Source: Corynebacterium tuberculostearicum (GTDB lineage Bacteria > Actinomycetota > Actinomycetes > Mycobacteriales > Mycobacteriaceae). Taken from it: a DNA stretch of 64,000 bases. A program made the translations under genes and the position numbers. Below are positions 13,068 through 22,692 of this stretch, one piece after another. Numbering within the stretch: position 1 is the first letter of the stretch; every line of letters starts with the position of its first letter. The notes beneath the pieces were generated by a model. The model worked only from the letters and a program-made list of their open reading frames with translations, did not search any database and was not told the DNA's origin. The stretch lies in NCBI RefSeq assembly GCF_030506365.1, contig NZ_CP073092.1, positions 930,001-994,000 on the forward strand, given 5' to 3'.

Positions 13068-14689
13068 TGTTCCAAGTCTAGTGCGTCGATAAGCCGGTAG
13101 GCATATCCCTGCTCGGCGAGGAAACGCTGGCGGTGCACGGCGTAGTCCGCGTCGAGGCTATCGCGGGTGACCAGCGAATAGAAGAGGGCTTCCTCTTCCT
13201 TGGGGCGCAGCAGCCGACCGAGGCGTTGAGCCTCTTCTTGGCGGGAGCCGAAGGTGCCGGAGACCTGGATGGCTAGGGCTGCCTCGGGAAGATCGATGGA
13301 GAAGTTGGCCACCTTGGACACCACGAGAACGGGAAGTGTGCCGTCGCGGAATTGTTGGAAGAGGCGCTCGCGCTTGGCGGTGGAGGTGGAGCCGTCGATA
13401 ACGGGGGCGTCGAGATGCTCGCCGAGCTCTTTGAGCTGGTCAACGTAACCGCCGATGATGAGCGCCTGCTGTGGGTGCCGCGCCAGGATCTTATCCACTG
13501 CCCGGAGCTTGGCGGCGGCTTGGGCGGCGATGCGGTAGCGGTCGCGAGGTTGGGCGGTGGCATACAGCATGCGTTCCTCGGCGTCCATATCCACGCGGAC
13601 CTCGATGCATTCGGCGGTGGCGATATAGCCGGCCATTTCGAGTTCTTTCCACGGGGCGTCGTAGCGCTTGGGGCCGATGAGGGAGAAGACGTCGCCCTCG
13701 CGGCCGTCCTCGCGCACGAGGGTAGCGGTAAGTCCTAGCCGACGCCGCGATTGAAGGTCCGACGTCATGCGGAACACCGGGGCGGGAAGGAGATGGACCT
13801 CGTCGTAGATAATGAGGCCCCAGTCGCGGGAATCGAAGAGCTCGAGGGCGCGGTATTCGCCCTTGGTTTTGCGGGTGACCACCTGGTAGGTGGCGATGGT
13901 GATGGGTTTGATTTCCTTCTTTTCGCCGGAGTATTCGCCGATTTCGTTTTCGGTTAGGGTGGTGCGGCGCAGGAGCTCGTCGCGCCATTGGCGGCCGGCG
14001 ACGGTATTGGTGACCAGGATGAGCGTGGTGGATTCCGCCTTGGCCATCGCAGCCGCGCCGACGATGGTTTTGCCGGCGCCGCACGGCAGCACGACGACGC
14101 CGGAGCCGCCGGACCAGAAGGCTTCGGTGGCGTACTGCTGGTAGTCACGCAGCTGCCAGCCGTCGTGATTGAGGGCGATGGGATGGGACTCGCCATCGAC
14201 GTAGCCGGCGAGATCCTCGGCCGGCCAGCCGGCCTTGAGGAGGGCTTGTTTAAGGCGGCCGCGCTCGGAGGGCGGGACGGCGATGGAATGCTCGTCGATG
14301 CGCGCACCGAGGAGTTTTCCGGTAGCTCCGCGGGTAAGTTCTTCCAGGATGGGCGGCTCATCGGACTCGAGGATGAGGCCGTGGGCTGGGTGGGCGTGGA
14401 GGCGGACGCGGCCGTAGCGGGACATGGTTTCGGCGACGTCGACAAGCAGGGCTTGGGGGACAGGGAAGCGGGAGTAGTTTTCTAGGACGTCGACGACCTG
14501 CTCGGCGTCGTGCCCGGCCGCGCGGGCATTCCACAACGCGAGCGGGGTGATGCGGTAGGTGTGCACGTGCTCGGGGGCGCGCTCCAGCTCCGCAAAAGGA
14601 GCGAGCGCGGCGCGGGCCTCGGCGGCCTGGGCGTGATCTACCTCGAGCAGGACGGTCTTATCCGACTGCACAATCAATGGTCCATTCAT
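13064..14689 (-). CDS. XPB/Rad25-type DNA repair helicase
   Basis: A 541-aa superfamily 2 DNA helicase of the bacterial XPB type, homologous to the archaeal/eukaryotic repair helicase ERCC3. Visible motifs: Walker A LPCGAGKTIVG at about residue 205, DEVH box IIYDEVHLLPA, motif III LTATLVRED, and in the C-terminal RecA domain VVSKVANFSIDLP and the QRLGRLLRPK motif VI. The N-terminal part carries the damage-recognition-like domain. It is coupled by 4 nt to the upstream 671-aa partner and to the downstream DUF3239 gene. It probably unwinds DNA in repair; the bacterial role is not firmly established. Confidence 0.93.
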   Translation of the reverse strand: MNGPLIVQSDKTVLLEVDHAQAAEARAALAPFAELERAPEHVHTYRITPLALWNARAAGHDAEQVVDVLENYSRFPVPQALLVDVAETMSRYGRVRLHAHPAHGLILESDEPPILEELTRGATGKLLGARIDEHSIAVPPSERGRLKQALLKAGWPAEDLAGYVDGESHPIALNHDGWQLRDYQQYATEAFWSGGSGVVVLPCGAGKTIVGAAAMAKAESTTLILVTNTVAGRQWRDELLRRTTLTENEIGEYSGEKKEIKPITIATYQVVTRKTKGEYRALELFDSRDWGLIIYDEVHLLPAPVFRMTSDLQSRRRLGLTATLVREDGREGDVFSLIGPKRYDAPWKELEMAGYIATAECIEVRVDMDAEERMLYATAQPRDRYRIAAQAAAKLRAVDKILARHPQQALIIGGYVDQLKELGEHLDAPVIDGSTSTAKRERLFQQFRDGTLPVLVVSKVANFSIDLPEAALAIQVSGTFGSRQEEAQRLGRLLRPKEEEALFYSLVTRDSLDADYAVHRQRFLAEQGYAYRLIDALDLEQ

Positions 14690-16701
14690 GGCTCCAGCGT
14701 AACGGAGGTGATTCGGTGCAAGGGGAACCGGATGGTAGAGCCATCGGCCGCGCGAGCGTCGATTTGCCCGCCCGCCACGGTCAGCGGGGTGACGGTGCGT
14801 TTCTTTTCGTTGCCGTTTTTGTCCGCATAGCCGATGGTGATTGGCCGGGCAGTGCGCGCGGCGGCGTGGACTATGTCGAGGCTGGGCGTGGAAGGCGTGG
14901 CGTCGTCGCGCAGGGTGCGCATGGCCTTCGTGATGTCTGGGGAAGCGGTGACTCGGCGGGCGGTGGGCGTCGGCAGGGTAGCCGGTTCGGGCGCGACGGT
15001 GAGGCTGGCACCGCTTTCGTCCTCTGCCGCGGGGGAGAGTCCGTGCTCGCGCAGGCGCTCAAGCAGGTCGTGCACGGGTAATTGGGACACCGCGACGGTG
15101 GGCGTGAGCAGGCGCAAGGGCGCGGCTTTGAGCGCGATCTGGAGGAGGGCCGGGTCCTCGCTGCGCAGGTAGGACAGCGCCGGGCCGGAACGCAGGGTGC
15201 CATGGCGCTTGGCGACGTCCCCGATGTGGAACTCCAGCGTCTGCGGCACCTCCCCGTGGTCGGCGAAGAATGCCTTGATTTCCTCCCCGGTCATGCCGCG
15301 ATCCAGGCCGCGGCGCAGGGAAGCGTCCGAGATGCGATAGACGCTGGCCAGGCCGGGGGACTCGAGGTCGGCGACTGCTTCGAGCCGCTGGTGGGTCTCC
15401 GGATCGAGCGGGCCGGGAACCAGGACCGTCATATCCGCTTGGATGAGGAAGTAGTTGACCGTGTCGGGGGTGAGGCGGGCGGCGGCTTCGGGGGCGTCGA
15501 TAAGCACGCTGGTGGGGCGCTCAAGGGCAATGGCGCCGATCCATTCCGCTTCCGCGCGGAGTTCGGCGATGGTCTCGTCCGAGGTATGCGTGGCAAAGAG
15601 CGGGAAATGGAAGCGCAAGGATTCTTCGAAGGTGGGCTTCGCCCCGCGCAGGTAGACCTGCAGGACTTTGTCCCTGAAGCCAGGAAGCCGGTCATTGGTG
15701 TGCGCTAGCGTGCGGCCTTCCTTTGTCCATGGGGAGGCAGTCCACGCCTCGAGCAGGACCTGCCACTTTTCGGCGAGGCTCGCATCGAGCCAGGTTTGAG
15801 CCAGTTCCGTTGGCGCGAGGAAGTTGCCCTCGAAGTTTTTCGGCTCGCCGCGGCTGAGCAGGCGGGCGCTCATGCCGAGCTCAATGAGGCGACGCAGCTC
15901 TCCTTCATCGATGGTGAGGGTTTTGCTCAGGTTGGTGAGTTGGCGAACGCCCACGGTCTTGTCCTTGAGCAGTTCTATCGGCCGCGCGCCTAGGGCGTCA
16001 ATGACGCGCTGCATGCCACGCACGGCGGAAAGCCCGGCCGCGGTACCGGCATCATCGGCCTTGGAATCCGGGGCAGGGGATTCGGTGATTCCCTCTACCG
16101 GAATCGGTACGGTGGTTTTGCCGTTGAGCGCAAGGTGCACGGCGCGCGGCAGGCGGACGGTAGTGGCGTCCACGCGCTGGAGCAGCTGCTTGGCGATGAG
16201 CCGCGGAATCGGCCGGGCCGGATCCGCGTCAATCGCCGCATCCCGCGTGGTGCCCAGACCATTGGAACGCGACAGGGTATCGAGGACCTTCCGTTCTTCG
16301 TCCGGCAGCTTGGCGATGTCCTCCGAGCTGACCTGGACCTGGTCGAGGAGAGACCAGCCCGTGGGAAGGGCAGGTATGACCTCGGGCGGGATGAGGATGT
16401 TGCCGTAGGCCAGGCCGCGCTCCTTGAGCTGGCGGGTGATATCCGGATTAAGGTCTTCTACCTCTTCGAGTTCCCCGCCGCGGCGCGCGATGTCTTCGAT
16501 TTCTGCAAGCTGCCGTGCAGTGCAGTTCATGAGCGCCCGCGCGATAGACGTGCGCAATAGCAGGCGGGTGGCGAGCGCGGCGATGCTCGGGGGTAGCGGA
16601 TTGAGCACATCCGGCCGGTTGCGGAGGATGGTGGCGAGCTCTTCTTCCTCAAGGGAGGCGAGCCACGTGCGGAAATGCGGGAGGTGGGAAGACTGAGTCA
16701 T
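14686..16701 (-). CDS. Helicase-associated protein, partner of XPB
   Basis: A 671-aa protein found next to XPB-like helicases in actinobacteria. The segment YFLIQADMTVLVPGPLDPETHQRLEAVAD belongs to the helicase C-terminal type 3 domain (Helicase_C_3), here without ATPase motifs. The last 75 residues (ARPITIGYADKNGNEKKRTVTPLTV) look like a WYL-type ligand/nucleic-acid-binding fold. It lacks Walker motifs, so it is likely a regulatory or DNA-binding partner. First gene of the minus-strand operon, its stop overlapping the XPB start (ATGA). Confidence 0.85.
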   Translation of the reverse strand: MTQSSHLPHFRTWLASLEEEELATILRNRPDVLNPLPPSIAALATRLLLRTSIARALMNCTARQLAEIEDIARRGGELEEVEDLNPDITRQLKERGLAYGNILIPPEVIPALPTGWSLLDQVQVSSEDIAKLPDEERKVLDTLSRSNGLGTTRDAAIDADPARPIPRLIAKQLLQRVDATTVRLPRAVHLALNGKTTVPIPVEGITESPAPDSKADDAGTAAGLSAVRGMQRVIDALGARPIELLKDKTVGVRQLTNLSKTLTIDEGELRRLIELGMSARLLSRGEPKNFEGNFLAPTELAQTWLDASLAEKWQVLLEAWTASPWTKEGRTLAHTNDRLPGFRDKVLQVYLRGAKPTFEESLRFHFPLFATHTSDETIAELRAEAEWIGAIALERPTSVLIDAPEAAARLTPDTVNYFLIQADMTVLVPGPLDPETHQRLEAVADLESPGLASVYRISDASLRRGLDRGMTGEEIKAFFADHGEVPQTLEFHIGDVAKRHGTLRSGPALSYLRSEDPALLQIALKAAPLRLLTPTVAVSQLPVHDLLERLREHGLSPAAEDESGASLTVAPEPATLPTPTARRVTASPDITKAMRTLRDDATPSTPSLDIVHAAARTARPITIGYADKNGNEKKRTVTPLTVAGGQIDARAADGSTIRFPLHRITSVTLEP

Positions 16702-16767
16702 GATGTCACCCCAGTTTAGTTATCGTTTGAGTTACGTTTTTGCGCAAGGTTTGAAATAATAAGGGCT

Positions 16768-16953
16768 ATGTCGAATCAGAAGAAGGGTCACGTTTCCCCG
16801 GCTTGGCCGAAGAACGAAAATCGCGAGCACGCAATCACGGAAATCTCTGCGCCTTTTGCTGGTGCATCCAGCCCCTACGGCGATGATCTGATCTTGCCGA
16901 TGCCGGCAGAGAAGCTGAACTACGTTCACCCTTATACTCGCATCAATCGCTAG
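16768..16953 (+). CDS. Small conserved-looking protein, unknown function
   Basis: A 61-aa ORF beginning MSNQKKGHVSPAWPKNENRE and ending NYVHPYTRINR, followed 7 bases later by a clear terminator and transcribed away from the helicase operon. Its own terminator and isolated position support a real gene. No signal peptide, membrane segment or known motif; Pro and charged residues are spread through it and it may be unstructured. Similar short proteins occur at this place in other corynebacteria as far as I recall. Confidence 0.7.
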   Translation: MSNQKKGHVSPAWPKNENREHAITEISAPFAGASSPYGDDLILPMPAEKLNYVHPYTRINR

Positions 16954-16960
16954 AGTATGT

Positions 16961-16987
16961 CCCCGCCTTGGTGCGGGGATTTTTCTT
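16961..16987 (+). terminator. Terminator after the 61-aa gene
   Basis: CCCCGC at 16961 pairs with GCGGGG at 16973, followed by a T run (TTTTTCTTT). Confidence 0.85.
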
Positions 16988-16993
16988 TCATAC

Positions 16994-17026
16994 AAAAAGG
17001 GCCCATTGCTATTGCAATGGGCCCTT
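16994..17026 (-). terminator. Terminator of rpf1
   Basis: GGGCCCATTGC and GCAATGGGCCC form an 11-bp stem with a 4-nt loop. On the minus strand it is followed by CTTTTTG, so it ends rpf1; on the plus strand CCCTTT gives weak back-up termination. Confidence 0.88.
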
Positions 17027-17038
17027 TATCGCTATGTC

Positions 17039-17989
<951 letters not shown>

Positions 17990-18370
17990 ATGCCTATTGG
18001 CAAAGTGAAGTGGTATGACGCCGAGAAAGGTTTCGGTTTCGTCAGCAACCCGGGCGATGAAGACGTGTATGTTGGCCGCAACGTGCTGCCCAAGGGAGTA
18101 GAGGAACTGTTCCCCGGCCAGCGCATCGACTTCGATTTCGCGGCCGGGCGCCGCGGTCCGCAGGCGCTGCGGGTCAAGGTATTGGATAAGCCGCGTCGCC
18201 GCACGCCGGCCCGCAAGCCGGAAGAGCTCGGCAGCATGGTCTCTGACGTGATGACCTTGCTGGAGTCGCAGATTCAGCCGGTGCTCAATTCCGGCCGCTA
18301 CCCGGAGCGCAAGACTGGGCGCCAGGTAGCAGAAATCCTTCGCGCAATCGCGAAGGATTTGGATAGCTAA
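17990..18370 (+). CDS. cspB: Cold-shock protein CspB-like
   Basis: A 126-aa protein whose first 65 residues are a cold-shock domain: MPIGKVKWYDAEKGFGFVSN contains the RNP1 motif KGFGFV, but RNP2 is altered (DVYVG instead of VFVH). The remaining 60 residues form a basic linker (KPRRRTPARKPEELG) and a helical tail, an arrangement typical of actinobacterial CspB. It binds single-stranded nucleic acid. It overlaps the convergent DUF2771 gene by 4 nt. Confidence 0.92.
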   Translation: MPIGKVKWYDAEKGFGFVSNPGDEDVYVGRNVLPKGVEELFPGQRIDFDFAAGRRGPQALRVKVLDKPRRRTPARKPEELGSMVSDVMTLLESQIQPVLNSGRYPERKTGRQVAEILRAIAKDLDS

Positions 18371-18945
18371 TTAGAAGCCTTCGTGGATTCCTCCGCGGAG
18401 GCTTCTCGTTCTTTATCGGTCATCGTGGTCAGCGACCACACGGTGGCCAAGGGGGTTTCGTCACCGTTGTCATCGGTGCCGATCATCATGGAGGAAATCT
18501 CCACCACCTTTAGGCGGGGGCGCTTGCCGGTAGAGGCCTTGATGGGGTCTACCGAGCCGGGGATCGAAACTTCGGTGGTCTCGTTTGCGCCGTGCGCGGT
18601 TTCATCGTTGGCGGCGGGGTCATCGTAGATGGAAAGAATCTTCCACTCGTGGTCGGAGATTTCTTCGGGAATATCGAGCTTGAGGGTGTCATTGTCCCCC
18701 ACGGTGAGGTTCGGGACCTCGCCTTCCGGGCACTCGGAGCCGGGCTCGCATGCAATGTACGGGGCGACGTCGATGGACTTATCGCCCACGGAGGCGGTGA
18801 CCTCGATGTCGCGGGGATCGGGACCCGGGCGCTGGTTCCACCAGTTTTGGAAGATCACTACGGCGGCGACGATGACCGCCACGACCACGATGAGGGCCAA
18901 GATCTGCAGCAGCGACTTTTTCCTTGCTTCCTTACGGGTTGCCAT
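18367..18945 (-). CDS. DUF2771 family membrane-anchored protein
   Basis: A 192-aa protein with a basic N-terminus (MATRKEARKK), one membrane segment (about residues 13-33) and an extracytoplasmic domain with one Cys pair (IACEPGSECPEG). It matches the actinobacterial DUF2771 family, function unknown. It follows the glutaminyl cyclase gene by 6 bases, suggesting an operon. Confidence 0.8.
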   Translation of the reverse strand: MATRKEARKKSLLQILALIVVVAVIVAAVVIFQNWWNQRPGPDPRDIEVTASVGDKSIDVAPYIACEPGSECPEGEVPNLTVGDNDTLKLDIPEEISDHEWKILSIYDDPAANDETAHGANETTEVSIPGSVDPIKASTGKRPRLKVVEISSMMIGTDDNGDETPLATVWSLTTMTDKEREASAEESTKASN

Positions 18946-18951
18946 GGGCCT

Positions 18952-19716
18952 TTACCTTACTCGAACGTGGAAGAGTTCTTCCCACCGCTTGCCGGTAAGC
19001 CAGAACTCATCGTCTGTGATGTGTGCGATGCCGTTGAGGACATCATCGGGGTCGGTGTAGCGGGACTTATCAATCGCGTCGGTAGCGATGACGGCGGTTA
19101 CTCGGCCGGTGGAGGGATCGATGCGGTAGATGTTGTCATCCATCCACACATTGGCGTAGACGGCATCGCCCACGCACTCGAGTTCATTGATATCTTCGAG
19201 GGGCTTTCCCTCTAGGGTGACGTCGGTAGAGGAGCGCTCTGCGAAGGTCTCTGGGTCCATGTGTCGCAGGGTCGCGGAGCCATCGGACATGAGGAGATCC
19301 TCGCCGGTATTGCACAGACCCCAGCCCTCGCCCGAGTAGGTGGCGGTATCTACCTGGCGCAGGTCGTGGTCGTATTTCAGGGCTTGGCCGGACTTCCAGG
19401 TCAGCTGCCAAATGGAATCGCCGGCTTGGGTGATGCCCTCGCCAAAGTAGCGGTTATCCAGGCGCGTTTCGGCCAAGGTTTCGCCGGTTTCGGGGGAGAA
19501 GCGCTCCAGGCGGGATTCTCCCCATTGGCCGGTGCCTAGAAGCAAGTTGCCGTCCGGATCGGTTTCGAGGCCCTGCGTAAAGGAATTGGGCGGCAGGGAA
19601 GCGGTGCCGAGAACCTCGACGGAGAGGTGCTCTACTTCGGGTTCTGCTGGTGTAGAGGAACAGGCGACGAGCGTGCAGGGGAGGAGAATGCAGGCGGCGC
19701 GGGAAAGAAACGACAT
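18952..19716 (-). CDS. Glutaminyl-peptide cyclotransferase, lipoprotein
   Basis: A 254-aa protein of the plant/bacterial type glutaminyl cyclase family (five-bladed beta-propeller), which converts N-terminal Gln of exported peptides to pyroglutamate. Family motifs: SFTQGLETDPDGNLLLGTGQWG, YFGEGIT, WQLTWKSG and LNGIAHITDDEFWLTGKRW. The Met at 19716 gives a clean lipoprotein signal ending in LVAC-SS; in-frame codons further upstream only add an unlikely leader. It should be anchored on the outer face of the membrane. Confidence 0.88.
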   Translation of the reverse strand: MSFLSRAACILLPCTLVACSSTPAEPEVEHLSVEVLGTASLPPNSFTQGLETDPDGNLLLGTGQWGESRLERFSPETGETLAETRLDNRYFGEGITQAGDSIWQLTWKSGQALKYDHDLRQVDTATYSGEGWGLCNTGEDLLMSDGSATLRHMDPETFAERSSTDVTLEGKPLEDINELECVGDAVYANVWMDDNIYRIDPSTGRVTAVIATDAIDKSRYTDPDDVLNGIAHITDDEFWLTGKRWEELFHVRVR

Positions 19717-19754
19717 GCACCATATGTACCATCGCGTGCGCTCCATAATGAATA

Positions 19755-20423
19755 ATGAGGGGCGTGAGTAAGCGAAAAGCAAATCCGTTGATCGATTCCC
19801 GCGCCGTGCGCATCGCGCGCGAGGCGTTGGATGAGGTGGGGGAAGGGGGCGTCGGCAAGCATATCGGCGTCGCCGGGATGGGCCGAAACGTTGCTACCCA
19901 CCGATTTGAAGCAGAAATGCCTGGCTACCCTGGCTGGGAATGGCAGGCGGTGCTCGCCTGCGCGGAAGGATCGCGCTACGTCACCGTCAATGAGGTGGCG
20001 CTGGTGCCGGGAGGGGAGGCCCTGCAGCCGCCGGAATGGGTGCCCTATGAGGACCGTGTGCGCCCCGGTGACCTTGGCCCCGGAGACCTGATGCCACCGG
20101 CCGTGGATGATTCCCGGCTAGACGGTGACAAACTTTCCAAGTCCGGCCTGGAAGATGCCAAGAAGCGCTGGCGCACCGAGTTTGGCCCGAATACGGATAT
20201 GGCGGCCAAGGCGCGCCTGCAATGCCGCACCTGTGCGTTTTATGTGCAGCTGTTGGACAACTATGGCGTCTGCGCCAATGAGTACTCGGCGGACGGCCGG
20301 GTGGTGCACTCGCGCTATGGCTGCGGTGCACATTCGCAGACGCGCGTGCGGGAAGAAAAGACGCCGGAAGTGGCTTTCGATGATGAAAAGCCCATCTTCC
20401 AGGATTTTGAAATCGAGGATTAA
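19755..20423 (+). CDS. DUF3027 family protein
   Basis: A 222-aa actinobacterial DUF3027 protein. The central part has GWEWQAVLACAEGSRYVTVNEVALVPG, and the C-terminal third has a Cys cluster (CRTCAFY ... YGVCANEYSADGRVVHSRYGCGAHS) that could bind a metal. Function unknown. The start is uncertain: ATG 19755 or GTG 19764 (MSKRKANPLID); neither has a strong ribosome-binding site at a good distance. Confidence 0.82.
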   Translation: MRGVSKRKANPLIDSRAVRIAREALDEVGEGGVGKHIGVAGMGRNVATHRFEAEMPGYPGWEWQAVLACAEGSRYVTVNEVALVPGGEALQPPEWVPYEDRVRPGDLGPGDLMPPAVDDSRLDGDKLSKSGLEDAKKRWRTEFGPNTDMAAKARLQCRTCAFYVQLLDNYGVCANEYSADGRVVHSRYGCGAHSQTRVREEKTPEVAFDDEKPIFQDFEIED

Positions 20424-20472
20424 GGCAGCACACTTATGGCGTAAGACTCGCTGTACGTGAAAGGCGCAGGCG

Positions 20473-21876
20473 TTGAAAGCCACTCTCGATCGCTACTTCC
20501 ATATCTCTGAACGTGGTTCCTCCATTGGAACCGAGCTACGCGCGGGAACGGTCTCGTTCTTCGCCATGGCCTATATCATCCTCTTGAACCCGCTCATCCT
20601 CGGTACTACCGAGGACGCGGAGGGCTACGCGCTGGGCGTGCCACAGGTCGCCGCCGCCACCGCGCTGGTCGCCGGCGTCATGTCCATCCTCTTCGGCGCC
20701 ATTGCCAAGTACCCCTTCGCCATGGCCGCAGGCTTAGGCATGAATACCTTCGTGGGCGTGAGCATGGTCGCCACCAGCGGGCTGACCTGGCAGGAATCCA
20801 TGGGCCTGGTGGTCATCGAGGGCATCATCATCGTCCTGCTGGCCATCTCCGGTTTCCGCACCGCCGTCTTTGACGCCATCCCGCAGTCCATGAAGGCGGC
20901 GATGGGCGTGGGCATCGGCATGTTCATCGCCATGATTGGCCTCGTGGATGGTGGCTTTGTCACCCGCGTGCCGGACGCCGCGCACACCACCGTGCCGGTG
21001 AGCCTGGGTATTAATGGATCGATTTCCACTTGGCCGGCGCTGGTCTTTGTCATCGGCCTCATTATTTGTTCCTTTATGGTCATCCGGAACGTGCCGGGCG
21101 GGCTCTTCATCGCCATCGTGCTCACCACCGTCATCGCGTTTATTATCCAGGCGTTTACCGGCTCTGAGGACTGGGGCATGGCCGCGCCCGTGAAGCCGGA
21201 GGCGCTCGGCGGCATTCCGGATCTGTCCATCGTGGGCGATGTGAACCTGGTGGGCGCGTTTACGAAGATCGGCGTGGTCTCCACCATCCTGCTGATTTTT
21301 ACCCTGTTGCTCACCAACTTCTTCGACGCGATGGGCACCATGACCGGCCTGGGCAAGCAAGGCAAGCTTGTCGACGCCGACGGCAACCTCCCCGATATGA
21401 AGAAGGCCCTCGTCGTTGAGGGCTTTGGTGCAGTGGCCGGCGGCCTGGGCTCTGCTTCTTCGAATACCGTCTTTGCGGATTCCTCCGCCGGTATTGCCGA
21501 TGGCGCCCGCACGGGCCTAGCCAACCTCATGACCGGTGTGCTGTTCCTCGCCGCGATGTTCCTGACCCCGCTCTATGAGATCGTGCCCATCGAGGCCGCC
21601 TCTCCGGTACTCGTCATCGTGGGCGTGATGATGGCCGCGCAGCTGACCGAGATCCGCTGGACCAAGATGGAGATCGCCATCCCCGCCTTCCTGACCATCG
21701 TGACCATGCCGTTTACTTATTCCATTGCCAACGGCATCGGCGTGGGCTTCATCTCCTTCGCGCTCATGTCCACCTTCGCCGGCAAGGCCAAGGACGTGCA
21801 CTGGATCATGTGGCTCTTGGCAGGCCTCTTCGTGATTTTCTTTGGCATGGATCCGATTTCCAATGCTATCGGCTAG
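20473..21876 (+). CDS. NCS2 purine permease (AzgA/PbuG type)
   Basis: A 467-aa polytopic membrane protein of the AzgA-like branch of nucleobase transporters, which take up adenine, guanine or hypoxanthine. Family motifs: the N-terminal STELRAGTVSFFAMAYIILLNPLI-type segment, the AAGLGMNTFVG motif near residue 90, and TNFFDAMGTMTGLGKQG plus SSSNTVFADSSAGIADGARTG in the substrate-binding half. The start is a TTG at 20473 preceded by AAAGG; no in-frame ATG gives the full first helix. It lies 10 bases before the methyltransferase gene. Confidence 0.9.
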   Translation: MKATLDRYFHISERGSSIGTELRAGTVSFFAMAYIILLNPLILGTTEDAEGYALGVPQVAAATALVAGVMSILFGAIAKYPFAMAAGLGMNTFVGVSMVATSGLTWQESMGLVVIEGIIIVLLAISGFRTAVFDAIPQSMKAAMGVGIGMFIAMIGLVDGGFVTRVPDAAHTTVPVSLGINGSISTWPALVFVIGLIICSFMVIRNVPGGLFIAIVLTTVIAFIIQAFTGSEDWGMAAPVKPEALGGIPDLSIVGDVNLVGAFTKIGVVSTILLIFTLLLTNFFDAMGTMTGLGKQGKLVDADGNLPDMKKALVVEGFGAVAGGLGSASSNTVFADSSAGIADGARTGLANLMTGVLFLAAMFLTPLYEIVPIEAASPVLVIVGVMMAAQLTEIRWTKMEIAIPAFLTIVTMPFTYSIANGIGVGFISFALMSTFAGKAKDVHWIMWLLAGLFVIFFGMDPISNAIG

Positions 21877-21885
21877 CCTAAGGGC

Positions 21886-22692
21886 ATGCTGATTACTGAC
21901 CCCGCAGACCCTCGCCTGGACGATATTCGGAACCTCAACAAATCCGATAAGTCCGGCGAGGGTCTCGTCATTGCAGAGGGCCCGCTGGTGGTCTCCCGGC
22001 TGGCCGAATCCCGGTTCCCCATGCGCTGCCTCGTGGGCTTTCCCAAGAAGGTGGAGGCCTATATTTCCGAGTATGGCGAACCCGAGTGCCCCATCTACGA
22101 GGTTTCTCGCGAGACCCTAGCGGAGGTGGCCGGCTTCGATATGCACCGCGGGCTGGTCGCCGCCGCGGACCGCGCCCCGGAGCCGGAGGTGAGCGAGATC
22201 GTGGAATCCGCCAAGACCATCGCCGTGCTCGAGGGCGTAGGCGATCATGAAAATATCGGTGCCATCTTCCGCCATGCCGCCGGCATGGGCGTGGATGCGG
22301 TGCTGCTGGGCTCCGGTGCGGCGGATCCGCTCTATCGTCGCTCGGTGCGCGTGTCCATGGGGCACGTGCTGCGCTTGCCCTTTGCCCATTTAGAGGGCGG
22401 GTTTACTACCTGGCAGCGTTCCTTGCAGGCGCTTGCCGACGCCTCCTTTACCCTCATTTCCTTAACCCCCAACCCCCAGGCGGTGCACTTGGCCGAGGCC
22501 ATGCATGGCCTGGATAAGGTGGCGATGCTCGTAGGCGCGGAGGGCCCCGGCCTTACCGAACACGCAATGAAGGCCACCGATATACGCGCACGCATACCGA
22601 TGGCCCCTGGCACCGATTCTCTTAATGTGGCGACCGCCGCCGCCATTTCCTTTTATGAGCGCCAGCGCTCCTTGAGCGACTTAAACGTCTGA
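21886..22692 (+). CDS. TrmH/SpoU family RNA 2'-O-methyltransferase
   Basis: A 268-aa SPOUT-class methyltransferase that uses S-adenosylmethionine to methylate a ribose in tRNA or rRNA. The three SpoU motifs are visible: NIGAIFRHAAGMGVDAVLL (motif 1), MLVGAEGPGL (motif 2) and IPMAPGTDSLNVATAAAIS (motif 3, trefoil knot). The N-terminal 100 residues form an RNA-binding substrate domain. The target cannot be read from the sequence. Its last 40 bases overlap the end of the convergent DUF6928-like gene. Confidence 0.92.
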   Translation: MLITDPADPRLDDIRNLNKSDKSGEGLVIAEGPLVVSRLAESRFPMRCLVGFPKKVEAYISEYGEPECPIYEVSRETLAEVAGFDMHRGLVAAADRAPEPEVSEIVESAKTIAVLEGVGDHENIGAIFRHAAGMGVDAVLLGSGAADPLYRRSVRVSMGHVLRLPFAHLEGGFTTWQRSLQALADASFTLISLTPNPQAVHLAEAMHGLDKVAMLVGAEGPGLTEHAMKATDIRARIPMAPGTDSLNVATAAAISFYERQRSLSDLNV

